The notes under the pieces are model-generated. The model ran no database searches. It was not told the DNA's origin and saw nothing but the letters and a program-made list of their open reading frames with translations. Positions 57,028-64,000 of a stretch of 64,000 nucleotides of DNA are shown here, piece by piece. This DNA comes from Microcella flavibacter. Its GTDB lineage: Bacteria > Actinomycetota > Actinomycetes > Actinomycetales > Microbacteriaceae. Where the stretch lies: assembly GCF_012530535.1 (NCBI RefSeq), contig NZ_CP051299.1, positions 1,550,001 to 1,614,000 of the forward strand, written 5' to 3'. The position numbers and the translations under genes are program-made. The stretch's first letter is position 1; every line of letters starts with the position of its first letter.

Positions 57028-57515
57028 TAGGCGGCCGGCAGGTCGGTGCGGGAGGCGTAGAAGGTGAGGCGGAACTTGCCGACCTGCACCTCGGAGCCGT
57101 CGATGAGCGGGGCGGAGCCGTCGAAGCGCTCGCCGTTGAAGTAGGTGCCGTTGAGCGAGCCGAGGTCGCGCACGGCGAAGCTCGTGCCCGTGCGGGCGAA
57201 CTCGGCGTGCTTGCGCGAGACCGTGACGTCGTCGAGGAAGATGTCGGCGTCGGGGTGGCGGCCGGCGACCGTCACATCGGCGTCGAGCAGGAAGCGGGCG
57301 CCGAGGGTCGGGCCGCGGCGCACGATGAGCAGCGCGGAGCCGGAGGGCAGGGCCGCGATGGCCTCCTGCTCCTCGAGGGAGACGCCGGCCTCCATCGCCG
57401 CGAGCTGCGCGGCGAACTCGGCACCGAGGTGCACCGTGGTGTCCTGACGGTTCACGTCGGACGGCGAACCGTCGGGGGTGATGCCCGCGGGTTCCGTGGG
57501 CGGGACTTCAGCCAT
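57027..57515 (-). CDS. FHA-domain protein, GarA/OdhI type
   Basis: A 162-residue forkhead-associated protein. The FHA domain (about residues 65-150) has GRHPDADIFLDDVTVSRKH and DLGSLNGTYFNGERF. The N-terminal segment DTTVHLGAEF resembles the phosphorylated ETTS region of GarA/OdhI, which switches inhibition of 2-oxoglutarate dehydrogenase. The ATG at 57515 has a near-perfect AAGGAGGT 6 nt upstream and overlaps pgsA by 8 bp. Confidence 0.9.
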   Translation of the reverse strand: MAEVPPTEPAGITPDGSPSDVNRQDTTVHLGAEFAAQLAAMEAGVSLEEQEAIAALPSGSALLIVRRGPTLGARFLLDADVTVAGRHPDADIFLDDVTVSRKHAEFARTGTSFAVRDLGSLNGTYFNGERFDGSAPLIDGSEVQVGKFRLTFYASRTDLPAA

Positions 57516-58164
57516 CGGTCGACCTCCTTGAGTCGTCAACTCTATCTGATGACGCCGACGCCGACCGGCCGGATCCCCTGACCAGATCGAGGGTCTGACG
57601 CAGGTACAGCGCCCCCGCCCACCAGTACAGGAAGGCCCCCCAGAGCGCGAGCGCCCAGCCCAGCGGATCGGAGAACGCGCGCAGCTCGGGGAAGGCCTGA
57701 CCGAGCACGAGGATCGGCAGCGCGTAGAACAGCGCGAAGGTCGCGAGCTTGCCGAGGTGGTGCACCGGCAGCGGGCCGTAGCGGTGCTGCGCGAGCACGA
57801 CGCCGAGCAGCAGCAGCATGACGTCGCGCCCCACGATGACGGCGACGAGCCACCACGGCACCACCTCGCGCACGGCGAGCCCGATGACCGCGGCGAGGAT
57901 GAACAGCCGGTCGGCGGCCGGGTCGAGCAGGCGTCCGAGGCGCGTCATCTGATCGAAGCGCCGCGCGATGACGCCGTCGAGGTAGTCGCTCGCCGAGGAG
58001 ATGATGATGACGATGAGGGCCGCGAGGTCCTCGCCCGCCAGCACGAGCACGAGGAACACCGGCACGAGCAGCAGCCGGATGAAGCTCAGCAGGTTCGGGA
58101 TGGTGAGGATGCGGTCGCTCACCGCGGGCCCGGGGGCCGGCGCGGGGACGGGGTGCTCGCTCAC
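57508..58164 (-). CDS. CDP-alcohol phosphatidyltransferase (PgsA-like)
   Basis: A 218-residue membrane enzyme, most like phosphatidylglycerophosphate synthase. It has about four to five hydrophobic segments and the complete CDP-alcohol motif DxxDGxxARxxxxxxxxGxxxDxxxD within DYLDGVIAR through LLDPAAD. The head-group acceptor is inferred. The GTG at 58164 lies 7 nt behind TAGGCT. An internal GTG before DRILTIPNLLS is a shorter alternative. It ends inside the FHA gene start. Confidence 0.88.
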   Translation of the reverse strand: MSEHPVPAPAPGPAVSDRILTIPNLLSFIRLLLVPVFLVLVLAGEDLAALIVIIISSASDYLDGVIARRFDQMTRLGRLLDPAADRLFILAAVIGLAVREVVPWWLVAVIVGRDVMLLLLGVVLAQHRYGPLPVHHLGKLATFALFYALPILVLGQAFPELRAFSDPLGWALALWGAFLYWWAGALYLRQTLDLVRGSGRSASASSDRVDDSRRSTDG

Positions 58165-58171
58165 GCGGGTC

Positions 58172-58177
58172 AGCCTA
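58172..58177 (-). promoter_or_regulatory. -10 element of pgsA-FHA-ftsR operon (leaderless)
   Basis: TAGGCT on the minus strand lies 7 nt before the GTG at 58164. Confidence 0.55.
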
Positions 58178-58269
58178 GTGGCGGGCCGTGTCGGGCGGCC
58201 CCGCCCGAGCATCCCCTGACAGCCGCGGCGCGCCGCGGGAGCCGGCCCGATGGATGCCCGCCCGCGCGT

Positions 58270-58275
58270 TATCCT
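58270..58275 (+). promoter_or_regulatory. -10 element of LRV gene (leaderless)
   Basis: TATCCT lies 7 nt before the ATG at 58283. Confidence 0.5.
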
Positions 58276-58282
58276 CGCCCGC

Positions 58283-58753
58283 ATGTCGTGCATCCGGTTC
58301 AACACCCCCGCCCAGCGCCGGCAGCTCGCGGCGAGCGCCCCGACCATGGCCGCGCCGTCGGAGCCGGTGGCGCAGTTCCTCTCCCCCGCCGTGACGGCGT
58401 CGAAGATCGCGCGCATCCGCCGGCTCGCGGTCGACCCCGATCCGCGCATCCGCGAGAGCGCCGCGCTGTCGTACCACGCGCCCACCGAGGTCTACGAGGC
58501 CCTCGCCACGGATCCGGTGGTGAGCGTGCGCGCCTGCGTCGCCCGCAACGAGCACACGCCGTGCGACACGCTGCGCGCGCTCGCCCGCGACGAGAGCGAG
58601 ATCGTGCGCGCCTGGGTCGCGATCAACTACTTCGTGCCCGCGGACGCGATGGAGCAGCTCGCGGCCGACCCGAGCGAGACCGTGCAGCGCCTCGTGGCGT
58701 GGAAGGCCTCGCTCGCCGAGGACGCCGACGCGCCCCAGCCCGCGCTCGTCTAG
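58283..58753 (+). CDS. Leucine-rich-repeat-variant (LRV/HEAT-like) repeat protein
   Basis: A 156-residue soluble protein made mostly of about four repeats of 25 residues. The pattern is LAxDPxxxVRxxVAxN followed by PxxxLxxLA, starting near residue 48. This matches the LRV fold, a superhelical scaffold that probably binds protein. No catalytic motif is visible. The function is unknown. It is monocistronic and ends 12 bp from the convergent SDR gene. Confidence 0.8.
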   Translation: MSCIRFNTPAQRRQLAASAPTMAAPSEPVAQFLSPAVTASKIARIRRLAVDPDPRIRESAALSYHAPTEVYEALATDPVVSVRACVARNEHTPCDTLRALARDESEIVRAWVAINYFVPADAMEQLAADPSETVQRLVAWKASLAEDADAPQPALV

Positions 58754-58765
58754 CCCCGCGCTCGT

Positions 58766-59524
58766 CTAGCGCGCCCGGCGGAACCCGCCGACCGCCGCCA
58801 GACGGTCGGGCAGCACCCGGGCGAGCCCGGCGAGCGCGCGGTACCGCACGGTCGGGATGACGACGGAGCGCCCGCGGTCGATGCCGCGCAGCGCCAGGCG
58901 CACGAGCTGCGGCGCCTCGAGCCACAGCGCGCGCGGGATGCCGTCGACCGCGACGCCCATGCGCTCGTGGAACTCGGTGCGCACGAAGCCCGGGCATACC
59001 GCGGTGACGCTCACGCCCCGCGGCCGGTAGCGCAGGTTCGCCCAGCGGGCGAAGGAGACGCCCCAGGCCTTCGCCGCGCCGTAGGTGCCGCGCGGCGTGA
59101 AGGCGGCGACGCTCGAGATGAGCACCACCCGGCCGCTGCCGCGCGGCAGCATGCCGCGCAGGGCCGTGCGGCTCAGCTGCAGGGGCACGGTGACGTGCAG
59201 GGCCAGGTGCTGCAGCTCCTGCTCGAGGGTCGAGTCGACGAGGTCGGTCACGAGGCCGAAGCCGGCGTTGTTGATGAGCAGGTCGACGGGATGCTCCGCC
59301 TGGGCGAGCCGGGCATCCACCCGGGCCAGACCCGCCTCGTCGAGCAGATCGGCCGCGAGCACCTCGACGTCGACGCGGTGCTCGGCCCGCAGCGCGGCCG
59401 CGAGCACCTCGAGCCGATCGGCCGTGCGCGCCACGAGCACGAGGTCGTCGCCGCGCGCCGCGAGCTGCCGCGCGAACTCGGCGCCGATGCCCGCCGTCGC
59501 GCCGGTGACGAGCGCGCGGGTCAC
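58766..59524 (-). CDS. Short-chain dehydrogenase/reductase
   Basis: A 252-residue NAD(P)-dependent SDR. It has the cofactor loop TGATAGIG at the N-terminus, INNAGFG, the catalytic Ser in LISSVAAF, and YGAAK (Tyr and Lys). A PGFVRTEF loop follows. The substrate is unknown. The GTG at 59524 overlaps the zwf stop (GTGA), so it is co-translated with the G6PD-like gene. The frame stays open upstream across zwf, which is incidental. Confidence 0.9.
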   Translation of the reverse strand: MTRALVTGATAGIGAEFARQLAARGDDLVLVARTADRLEVLAAALRAEHRVDVEVLAADLLDEAGLARVDARLAQAEHPVDLLINNAGFGLVTDLVDSTLEQELQHLALHVTVPLQLSRTALRGMLPRGSGRVVLISSVAAFTPRGTYGAAKAWGVSFARWANLRYRPRGVSVTAVCPGFVRTEFHERMGVAVDGIPRALWLEAPQLVRLALRGIDRGRSVVIPTVRYRALAGLARVLPDRLAAVGGFRRAR

Positions 59525-60909
59525 GGGCGCTCCAGCGGAGCCCAGCCCTCGGGGCCGTTCGAGCCGGCCGGGTACTCCTCGAGCGGTACCGCGCCCTCGC
59601 GCCAGGCGGCGAGGACGGGCTCGACGATGCGCCAGCACTCCTCGGCCACCTCGCCGGCGACCGCGAAGGTCGGGTCGTCGCCGAGGATGCCGGCGAGCAC
59701 CTCGCCGTAGGCGTCGAGCCGGCCCGGCGAGAACTCCGTCTCGAGGGCGACGCGGTCGAGGTCGGTCGGGTCGCCGCTGCCGTTGATGTCGAGGTCGAGC
59801 GCGAGGCGCTCGGGGGTCAGCGCGATCGTGATCGCGGCGGGGCCCTCCTGGCCGGTGAGACCGCGCGGGCGGTCGCGGGGCGGGTCGAGCACGACGCGGA
59901 TGCTCGAGGCGGGCGCCCCGACGGCCTTGCCGCTGCGCAGCAGCACCGGAACGCCCTCGAGGCGCGGGGTGCGCACCTCGAGCAGCACCTCGGCGAGGGT
60001 CTCGGTCGCGTTCTTGAGCTCGACCCCCTCCTCGGCGGTGTAGTCGGGCACGCTCTCGCCGTCGACCTCGCCCGCGGTGTACCGGGCGCGACGGCTCGAG
60101 GCGACGGGGTCGGAGCCGGCGATGTGCGTCGCGCGCAGCGCCGCCAGGATCGCGGCGTGCAGGTCGTCGGCCTCGAGGCTCGCCGGCGGCTCCATCGCCA
60201 CGAGGGCGTGCACGAGCAGCAGATGGCTCTGGATCATGTCGACGAGCGCCCCGGCCGCGTCGTAGTAGCCGGCGCGACCCTCGAGGGCGAGCGTCTCGTC
60301 GAAGACAATCTCGATGCGGGCGATGCTCTCGCCGTTCCAGACCGCGCCCATGACGCGGTTCGCGAAGCGCAGGCCGAGCAGGTTGACGACGGTCGACATG
60401 CCGAGGAAGTGGTCGACGCGGAACAGGCGGTCCTCGGGCACGAGGCCGCCGAGGAGCCGGTTGAGCTCCTGCGCGCCCTCCCGGTCGGCGCCGAAGGGCT
60501 TCTCCATCGCCAGGCGCGTGCCGGCGGGCAGGTCGACGGCGGCGAGCGCCGCGACCGCCTTCAGCGTGACCGCGGGCGGCAGGGCGAAGTAGAGCACCGC
60601 CGGGTGGGCCGCCTGCTCGATGAGGGCGCGGAGGGCATCCCCGTCGGTCGCATCGGTGGCGATGTAGCGGGTGGCGGCCAGCACGCGCTCGCGCACGGCG
60701 GCCGGGGCGTCGGCGAGGCCGGCGGTGACGCGCTCGCGCCACTCGTCGTCGGAGTGGTCGGTGTGGCCGGCGCCGATGAGCTCGAGCTCGCCGACGACGC
60801 CCCCCTCGTCCTCGTCGAGGGCGAGCAGCCCGGCGAGCCCGGGCAGCAGCAGTCGCTGGAAGAGGTCGCCGAAGGCGCCGAGGACGATGAGGGTGCGGGG
60901 TTCGGGCAT
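59521..60909 (-). CDS. zwf: Glucose-6-phosphate dehydrogenase-like protein (divergent)
   Basis: A 462-residue G6PD-family NADP enzyme. It has GAFGDLFQRLLLPGL at the cofactor site, MEKPFG, RVDHFLG with the catalytic Asp-His, QSHLLL and the later RSGK. The signature lysine after HYLG, which contacts the sugar phosphate in studied enzymes, is replaced by Met (HFLGMS). No tkt, tal or opcA neighbours are present. It is thus probably a second, altered paralogue. The ATG lies 6 nt behind TAGCGT. Confidence 0.88.
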   Translation of the reverse strand: MPEPRTLIVLGAFGDLFQRLLLPGLAGLLALDEDEGGVVGELELIGAGHTDHSDDEWRERVTAGLADAPAAVRERVLAATRYIATDATDGDALRALIEQAAHPAVLYFALPPAVTLKAVAALAAVDLPAGTRLAMEKPFGADREGAQELNRLLGGLVPEDRLFRVDHFLGMSTVVNLLGLRFANRVMGAVWNGESIARIEIVFDETLALEGRAGYYDAAGALVDMIQSHLLLVHALVAMEPPASLEADDLHAAILAALRATHIAGSDPVASSRRARYTAGEVDGESVPDYTAEEGVELKNATETLAEVLLEVRTPRLEGVPVLLRSGKAVGAPASSIRVVLDPPRDRPRGLTGQEGPAAITIALTPERLALDLDINGSGDPTDLDRVALETEFSPGRLDAYGEVLAGILGDDPTFAVAGEVAEECWRIVEPVLAAWREGAVPLEEYPAGSNGPEGWAPLERP

Positions 60910-60915
60910 GGCTCC

Positions 60916-60921
60916 ACGCTA
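60916..60921 (-). promoter_or_regulatory. -10 element of zwf-SDR operon (leaderless)
   Basis: TAGCGT on the minus strand lies 6 nt before the zwf ATG at 60909. It is identical in sequence and spacing to the HAD gene promoter. Confidence 0.55.
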
Positions 60922-60980
60922 GGCCCGCGCCGTGCGGGCGGCGAGGCGCGTGCACGACATTCGGAGCGGGGACTGATGCA

Positions 60981-62813
60981 ATGGAGCCCATGCCCGCACC
61001 CATCGAGGACTACGCGCTCATCGGCGACGGCCACACCGCGGCCCTGGTGGGGAGGTCGGGCTCGATCGACTGGCTCTGCATGCCCCGGTTCGACTCCGCC
61101 TCGGTGTTCGCGCGACTGCTCGGGGATGAGAACCACGGGCACTGGAGCCTCGCGCCGACCGGCGAGGCGGAGCTCGTCGAGCGGCACTACGAGGAGGACA
61201 CCTTCATCCTCGTCAGCCGCTGGCGCACCGCGACCGGCGAGGTCGAGGTCGTCGACCTCATGCCCTACGCCGACCGGCACGCCGACGTGGTGCGGCGTGT
61301 GCGGGGCATCCGCGGCGAGGTCGAGATGGAGCACCTGCTGCGCATCCGCTTCGACTACGCCTCGGCCATGCCGTGGGTGCGCCAGGCCGGCACCGAGGAG
61401 GCACCGGAGCTCGTCGCGATCGCCGGCCCCGACGCGATCGTCATGCGCGGTCTGCGGTTCCGCCCCGTCGATCACGCCCACCGCGCCGTCGTGACGGTGC
61501 GCGAGGGCGAGACGCACGACGCCGTGCTCACCTGGTTCCCCTCGCATCGCGACAACCCCGAGGCCCTCGACGTCGACGAGCAGATCGAGCGCACCCGCGG
61601 CTGGTGGCGCGACTGGGCGACCACCTGCTCGCCGCCCGGCGCCTACGACGCCGAGGTGCGCCGCTCGCTGCTCGTGCTGCGCGCCCTCACCCACGAGGAC
61701 ACCGGCGGCATCGTGGCCGCTCCGACGACGAGCCTGCCCGAGGACATCGGCGGGTCGCGCAACTGGGACTACCGCTACGTCTGGCTGCGGGATGCCGCGC
61801 TCACGCTCGAATCCCTCATGTTGCACGGCTACTCGGCCGAGGCCATGGCGTGGCGCGAGTGGCTGCTGCGCGCCATCGCCGGCGACCCCCACGACCTGCA
61901 GATCATGTACGGCATCGCCGGCGAGCGCCGGCTCGTCGAGTACGAGCTCGACTCGCTGCCCGGCTACGAGGGCTCCTCCCCCGTGCGCGTCGGCAACGGC
62001 GCGTACACGCAGTTCCAGGGCGACATCTTCGGCGAGGTGATGATCGCCCTCGACGAGGCGCGCGAGCTCGGCGTCGAGGAGGACGGCTTCTCCTGGTCGC
62101 TGCAGGTGGCGCTGCTGAGCTACGCCGAGCAGAACCTCGAGCGGGAGGACAACGGCATCTGGGAGATCCGCGGGCCGCACCGCCGCTTCACCCACTCGCG
62201 CGCCATGCTCTGGGCCGCCTTCGACCGCGGCGCGCACGCGGTGCGCGAGCACGGCATGAAGGGCGACGCCGAGCACTGGGAGCAGCTGCGCGACGGTCTG
62301 CGCGAGGAGATCATGGCGAACGGCGTGCACGCCGACGGCTACTTCACCCAGCACTACGACACCGACGAGGTCGACGCCTCGCTGCTGCAGCTCGCGCACG
62401 TCGGCTTGGTCGACTACGACGACCCGATGATGCTCGCGACCGTAGGGCAGATCGAGAGGACGCTGCTGCGCGACGGCCTGCCGCTGCGCTACCGGGTCGA
62501 GTCGGGCGTCGACGGGCTCGAGGGCGACGAGCACCCGTTCCTCGCCTGCGCCTTCTGGCTCGTCGAGAACTACGCCCTGGGCGGGCGGCTCCCCGACGCG
62601 GAGGCGCTCATGGATCGCCTCATCGGCCTGACCAACGACGTCGGCCTGCTGAGCGAGGAGTACGACGTCGAGACGCACCGGCACATCGGCAACACGCCGC
62701 AGGCGCTCTCGCACCTCGGGCTCGTGCGCGCCGCCGACGCCATCGCCCTCGCGCGCAGCGACGCCGGGGCGCGCGGCCGTAGCACCCAGCGCGGCGACGC
62801 CGCAACCGCCTGA
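60981..62813 (+). CDS. Glycoside hydrolase family 15 protein (glucoamylase/trehalase-like)
   Basis: A 610-residue cytoplasmic GH15 protein with no signal peptide. It begins IEDYALIGDGHTAALVGRSGSIDWLCMPRFDS, the N-terminal beta-sandwich typical of this group. The (alpha/alpha)6 barrel shows NWDYRYVWLRDAA, and the WEIRGPHRRFTHSRAMLW and HPFLACAFWLVEN blocks carry likely acidic catalytic residues. Mycobacterial homologues are trehalases, so trehalose or short maltodextrins are possible. The ATG at 60981 or 60990 may be used. It is divergent from zwf. Confidence 0.9.
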   Translation: MEPMPAPIEDYALIGDGHTAALVGRSGSIDWLCMPRFDSASVFARLLGDENHGHWSLAPTGEAELVERHYEEDTFILVSRWRTATGEVEVVDLMPYADRHADVVRRVRGIRGEVEMEHLLRIRFDYASAMPWVRQAGTEEAPELVAIAGPDAIVMRGLRFRPVDHAHRAVVTVREGETHDAVLTWFPSHRDNPEALDVDEQIERTRGWWRDWATTCSPPGAYDAEVRRSLLVLRALTHEDTGGIVAAPTTSLPEDIGGSRNWDYRYVWLRDAALTLESLMLHGYSAEAMAWREWLLRAIAGDPHDLQIMYGIAGERRLVEYELDSLPGYEGSSPVRVGNGAYTQFQGDIFGEVMIALDEARELGVEEDGFSWSLQVALLSYAEQNLEREDNGIWEIRGPHRRFTHSRAMLWAAFDRGAHAVREHGMKGDAEHWEQLRDGLREEIMANGVHADGYFTQHYDTDEVDASLLQLAHVGLVDYDDPMMLATVGQIERTLLRDGLPLRYRVESGVDGLEGDEHPFLACAFWLVENYALGGRLPDAEALMDRLIGLTNDVGLLSEEYDVETHRHIGNTPQALSHLGLVRAADAIALARSDAGARGRSTQRGDAATA

Positions 62814-62846
62814 CGGGCTCCCGGCTTCACCGGGCATGCTGAGCGG

Positions 62847-63824
62847 ATGCGACTGCGCCGCTCCTCCCCCGACTCCCCCGGCATCACCCGACGTCGCAGC
62901 GGGAAGGGCTTCAGCTATCGCGACGCCGAGGGTCAGGTGATCGCCGACGCCGAGGTGCGGGCGCGCATCGCCGCGCTCGCCATCCCCCCGGCGTGGACGG
63001 AGGTGTGGATCTGCCCCGACGAGCGCGGTCACGTGCAGGCGATGGGGCTCGACGCCGAGGGGCGCCGGCAGTACCGCTACCACGAGGCCTGGTCGGCGCG
63101 CGCCGACAAGCGCAAGTACGCCCGGGTGCGCGAGCTGGCCCAGTGCACCGGCCCGCTGCGTGCGCGGGTGACGCGCGACCTGCGCGGCGACGACCCCGAG
63201 GCGCGCGCGCTCGCCATCGCCGCCCGCCTCATCGACAGCCTCGGCATGCGGGTCGGCGAGGAGCGCTACGCCCTCGAGCGCGGCACCATCGGGGCCCTCA
63301 CCCTCGGCTGGCAGCACGTCACCGTCGGCGCGAGCGCCATCCGGTTCGACTTCCCGGCGAAGTCGGGCGTGCGCTGGGAGGCGGAGCTGGCGGACGAGGA
63401 CCTCGCCGCGGCCCTGCGATCCGCGCGCGCCCAGCGCGCGGGCGGAGGGGCGCGCACCGAGCGCGTCACCGAATGGGTCGACGACGCGGGGGATGCCCGG
63501 CGCACGTCGTCGCGGGCCCTCACCGCGTACCTCGCCGAGGCGAGCACGTGCACCGTGACGCCGAAGGATCTGCGCACGCTGCTCGGGTCGCGCACGGCGG
63601 CCGAGCACCTCGCGCGCACCGGGCCCGTGGCGGGCATCCGCCAGCAGGATCGCGTGGTCAGGGAGGCCGTCGTCGCCGTCGCGGAGCGTCTGCGGAACAC
63701 CCCCGCGGTCGCGCGCACCTCGTACATCGACCCCCGGGTCATCGAGCGCTACCGCCGCGGCCGCACGGCGGCGCTCGGCCGCTCGGGGGTCAGCGACGCG
63801 GCGCTCGTCGAGCTGCTCTCGTGA
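62847..63824 (+). CDS. DNA topoisomerase IB
   Basis: A 325-residue poxvirus-type topoisomerase IB that relaxes supercoils through a 3'-phosphotyrosine. The N-terminal domain reads RRRSGKGFSYRDAEG and YHEAWSARADKRKY. The catalytic domain has GMRVGEERYA, KDLRTLLG, and the tyrosine in TSYIDPRV (Tyr 293). Bacterial family members are 300-380 residues, so it is full length. The ATG lies 6 nt behind a weak CATGCT box. Confidence 0.93.
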   Translation: MRLRRSSPDSPGITRRRSGKGFSYRDAEGQVIADAEVRARIAALAIPPAWTEVWICPDERGHVQAMGLDAEGRRQYRYHEAWSARADKRKYARVRELAQCTGPLRARVTRDLRGDDPEARALAIAARLIDSLGMRVGEERYALERGTIGALTLGWQHVTVGASAIRFDFPAKSGVRWEAELADEDLAAALRSARAQRAGGGARTERVTEWVDDAGDARRTSSRALTAYLAEASTCTVTPKDLRTLLGSRTAAEHLARTGPVAGIRQQDRVVREAVVAVAERLRNTPAVARTSYIDPRVIERYRRGRTAALGRSGVSDAALVELLS

Positions 63825-63834
63825 TGCCGCCGCC

Positions 63835-63840
63835 TACGCT
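63835..63840 (+). promoter_or_regulatory. -10 element of S4-domain gene (leaderless)
   Basis: TACGCT lies 6 nt before the ATG at 63847. Confidence 0.5.
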
Positions 63841-63846
63841 GGGGGC

Positions 63847-64000
63847 ATGAGCCCGGCCCCCGCCCCCACGAGCGCGCGGGTCGACGCCTGGGTGTGGGCC
63901 ATCCGGCTGTACTCGACCCGCTCGGCCGCGACGGCCGCGTGCAAGGCCGGGCACGTCAAGGTCAACGGCGCCGCGGCGAAGCCCGCTCAGGTCGTGCGCC
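63847..64000 (+). CDS. S4-domain RNA-binding protein (partial, 3' end outside window)
   Basis: The first 51 codons are visible. They contain an S4 domain starting RVDAWVWAIRLYSTRSAATAACKAGHVKVNG, as in Hsp15/HslR-type ribosome-recycling proteins. The ATG fits the leaderless spacing. The frame runs off the window edge, so total length is unknown. Confidence 0.88.
   Translation, partial: MSPAPAPTSARVDAWVWAIRLYSTRSAATAACKAGHVKVNGAAAKPAQVVR

Overview
The window is about 64 kb of very GC-rich (roughly 70%) chromosome from a Gram-positive actinobacterium, most probably a member of the Microbacteriaceae. This rests on the actinobacterial ctaC-ctaD-ctaF / ctaE-qcrCAB respiratory layout, the mraZ-to-divIVA division and cell-wall cluster, DivIVA/Wag31, SepF, a PASTA kinase, a GarA/OdhI-type FHA protein next to MerR/FtsR regulators, and a MurE specificity loop unlike that of meso-DAP species. 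The genus cannot be fixed from sequence reading alone. I see no rRNA, tRNA, CRISPR array, insertion sequence or prophage. Both ends cut genes: trpD on the left and an S4-domain gene on the right.

Layout. 1-9.4 kb: trpD (minus, partial), then the cytochrome bc1-aa3 supercomplex genes ctaE-qcrC-qcrA-qcrB on plus, a HAD hydrolase, and ctaC-ctaD-ctaF on minus with a coupled GNAT acetyltransferase. 9.5-15.9 kb: erpA-type Fe-S carrier, M20 dipeptidase, DUF3043 protein, pyrD, nrdR, hisD, a flavin reductase-like protein and a small Rv0909-type protein. 15.9-38.3 kb: one long minus-strand block read from right to left as mraZ-rsmH-ftsL-ftsI-murE-murF(short)-mraY-murD-ftsW-murG-murC-ftsQ-ftsZ-yggS-sepF-yggT-divIVA-rluD-dnaE. 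Most mur/fts genes overlap by 1-8 bp (41 bp at murD/ftsW), so they are probably translationally coupled. 38.5-44.1 kb: DUF3040 protein, polyprenyl diphosphate synthase, Rv2175c-type DNA-binding protein, LysM/transglycosylase-like protein and PASTA Ser/Thr kinase. 44.2-55.6 kb: class II DAHP synthase, PlsC, ROK glucokinase, long-chain acyl-CoA ligase, peptide deformylase, MinD-like ATPase, pyruvate carboxylase and ParA. 55.7-64 kb: two MerR regulators, FHA protein, PgsA-type synthase, LRV-repeat protein, SDR, divergent G6PD, GH15 hydrolase, topoisomerase IB and S4 protein.

How the genes work together. Most of the window is core physiology. The oxidase and bc1 genes form an electron-transfer supercomplex. 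The mra/mur/fts block makes lipid II and builds the divisome. The polyprenyl synthase could supply the lipid carrier, and the PASTA kinase and LysM protein probably sense or remodel the wall. The FHA protein is a likely kinase substrate linking signalling to 2-oxoglutarate metabolism.

The main anomaly is the gene in the murF position. It is an intact, translationally coupled ORF of only 215 codons that keeps just the C-terminal half of MurF and has lost the ATP-binding region and several conserved motifs. Other notable signals are about a dozen and a half start codons lying 6-8 nt behind a TANNNT box (leaderless transcripts), three in-phase MraZ-type boxes before mraZ, a strongly over-used GGATGCC word, and intergenic inverted repeats built from that word.
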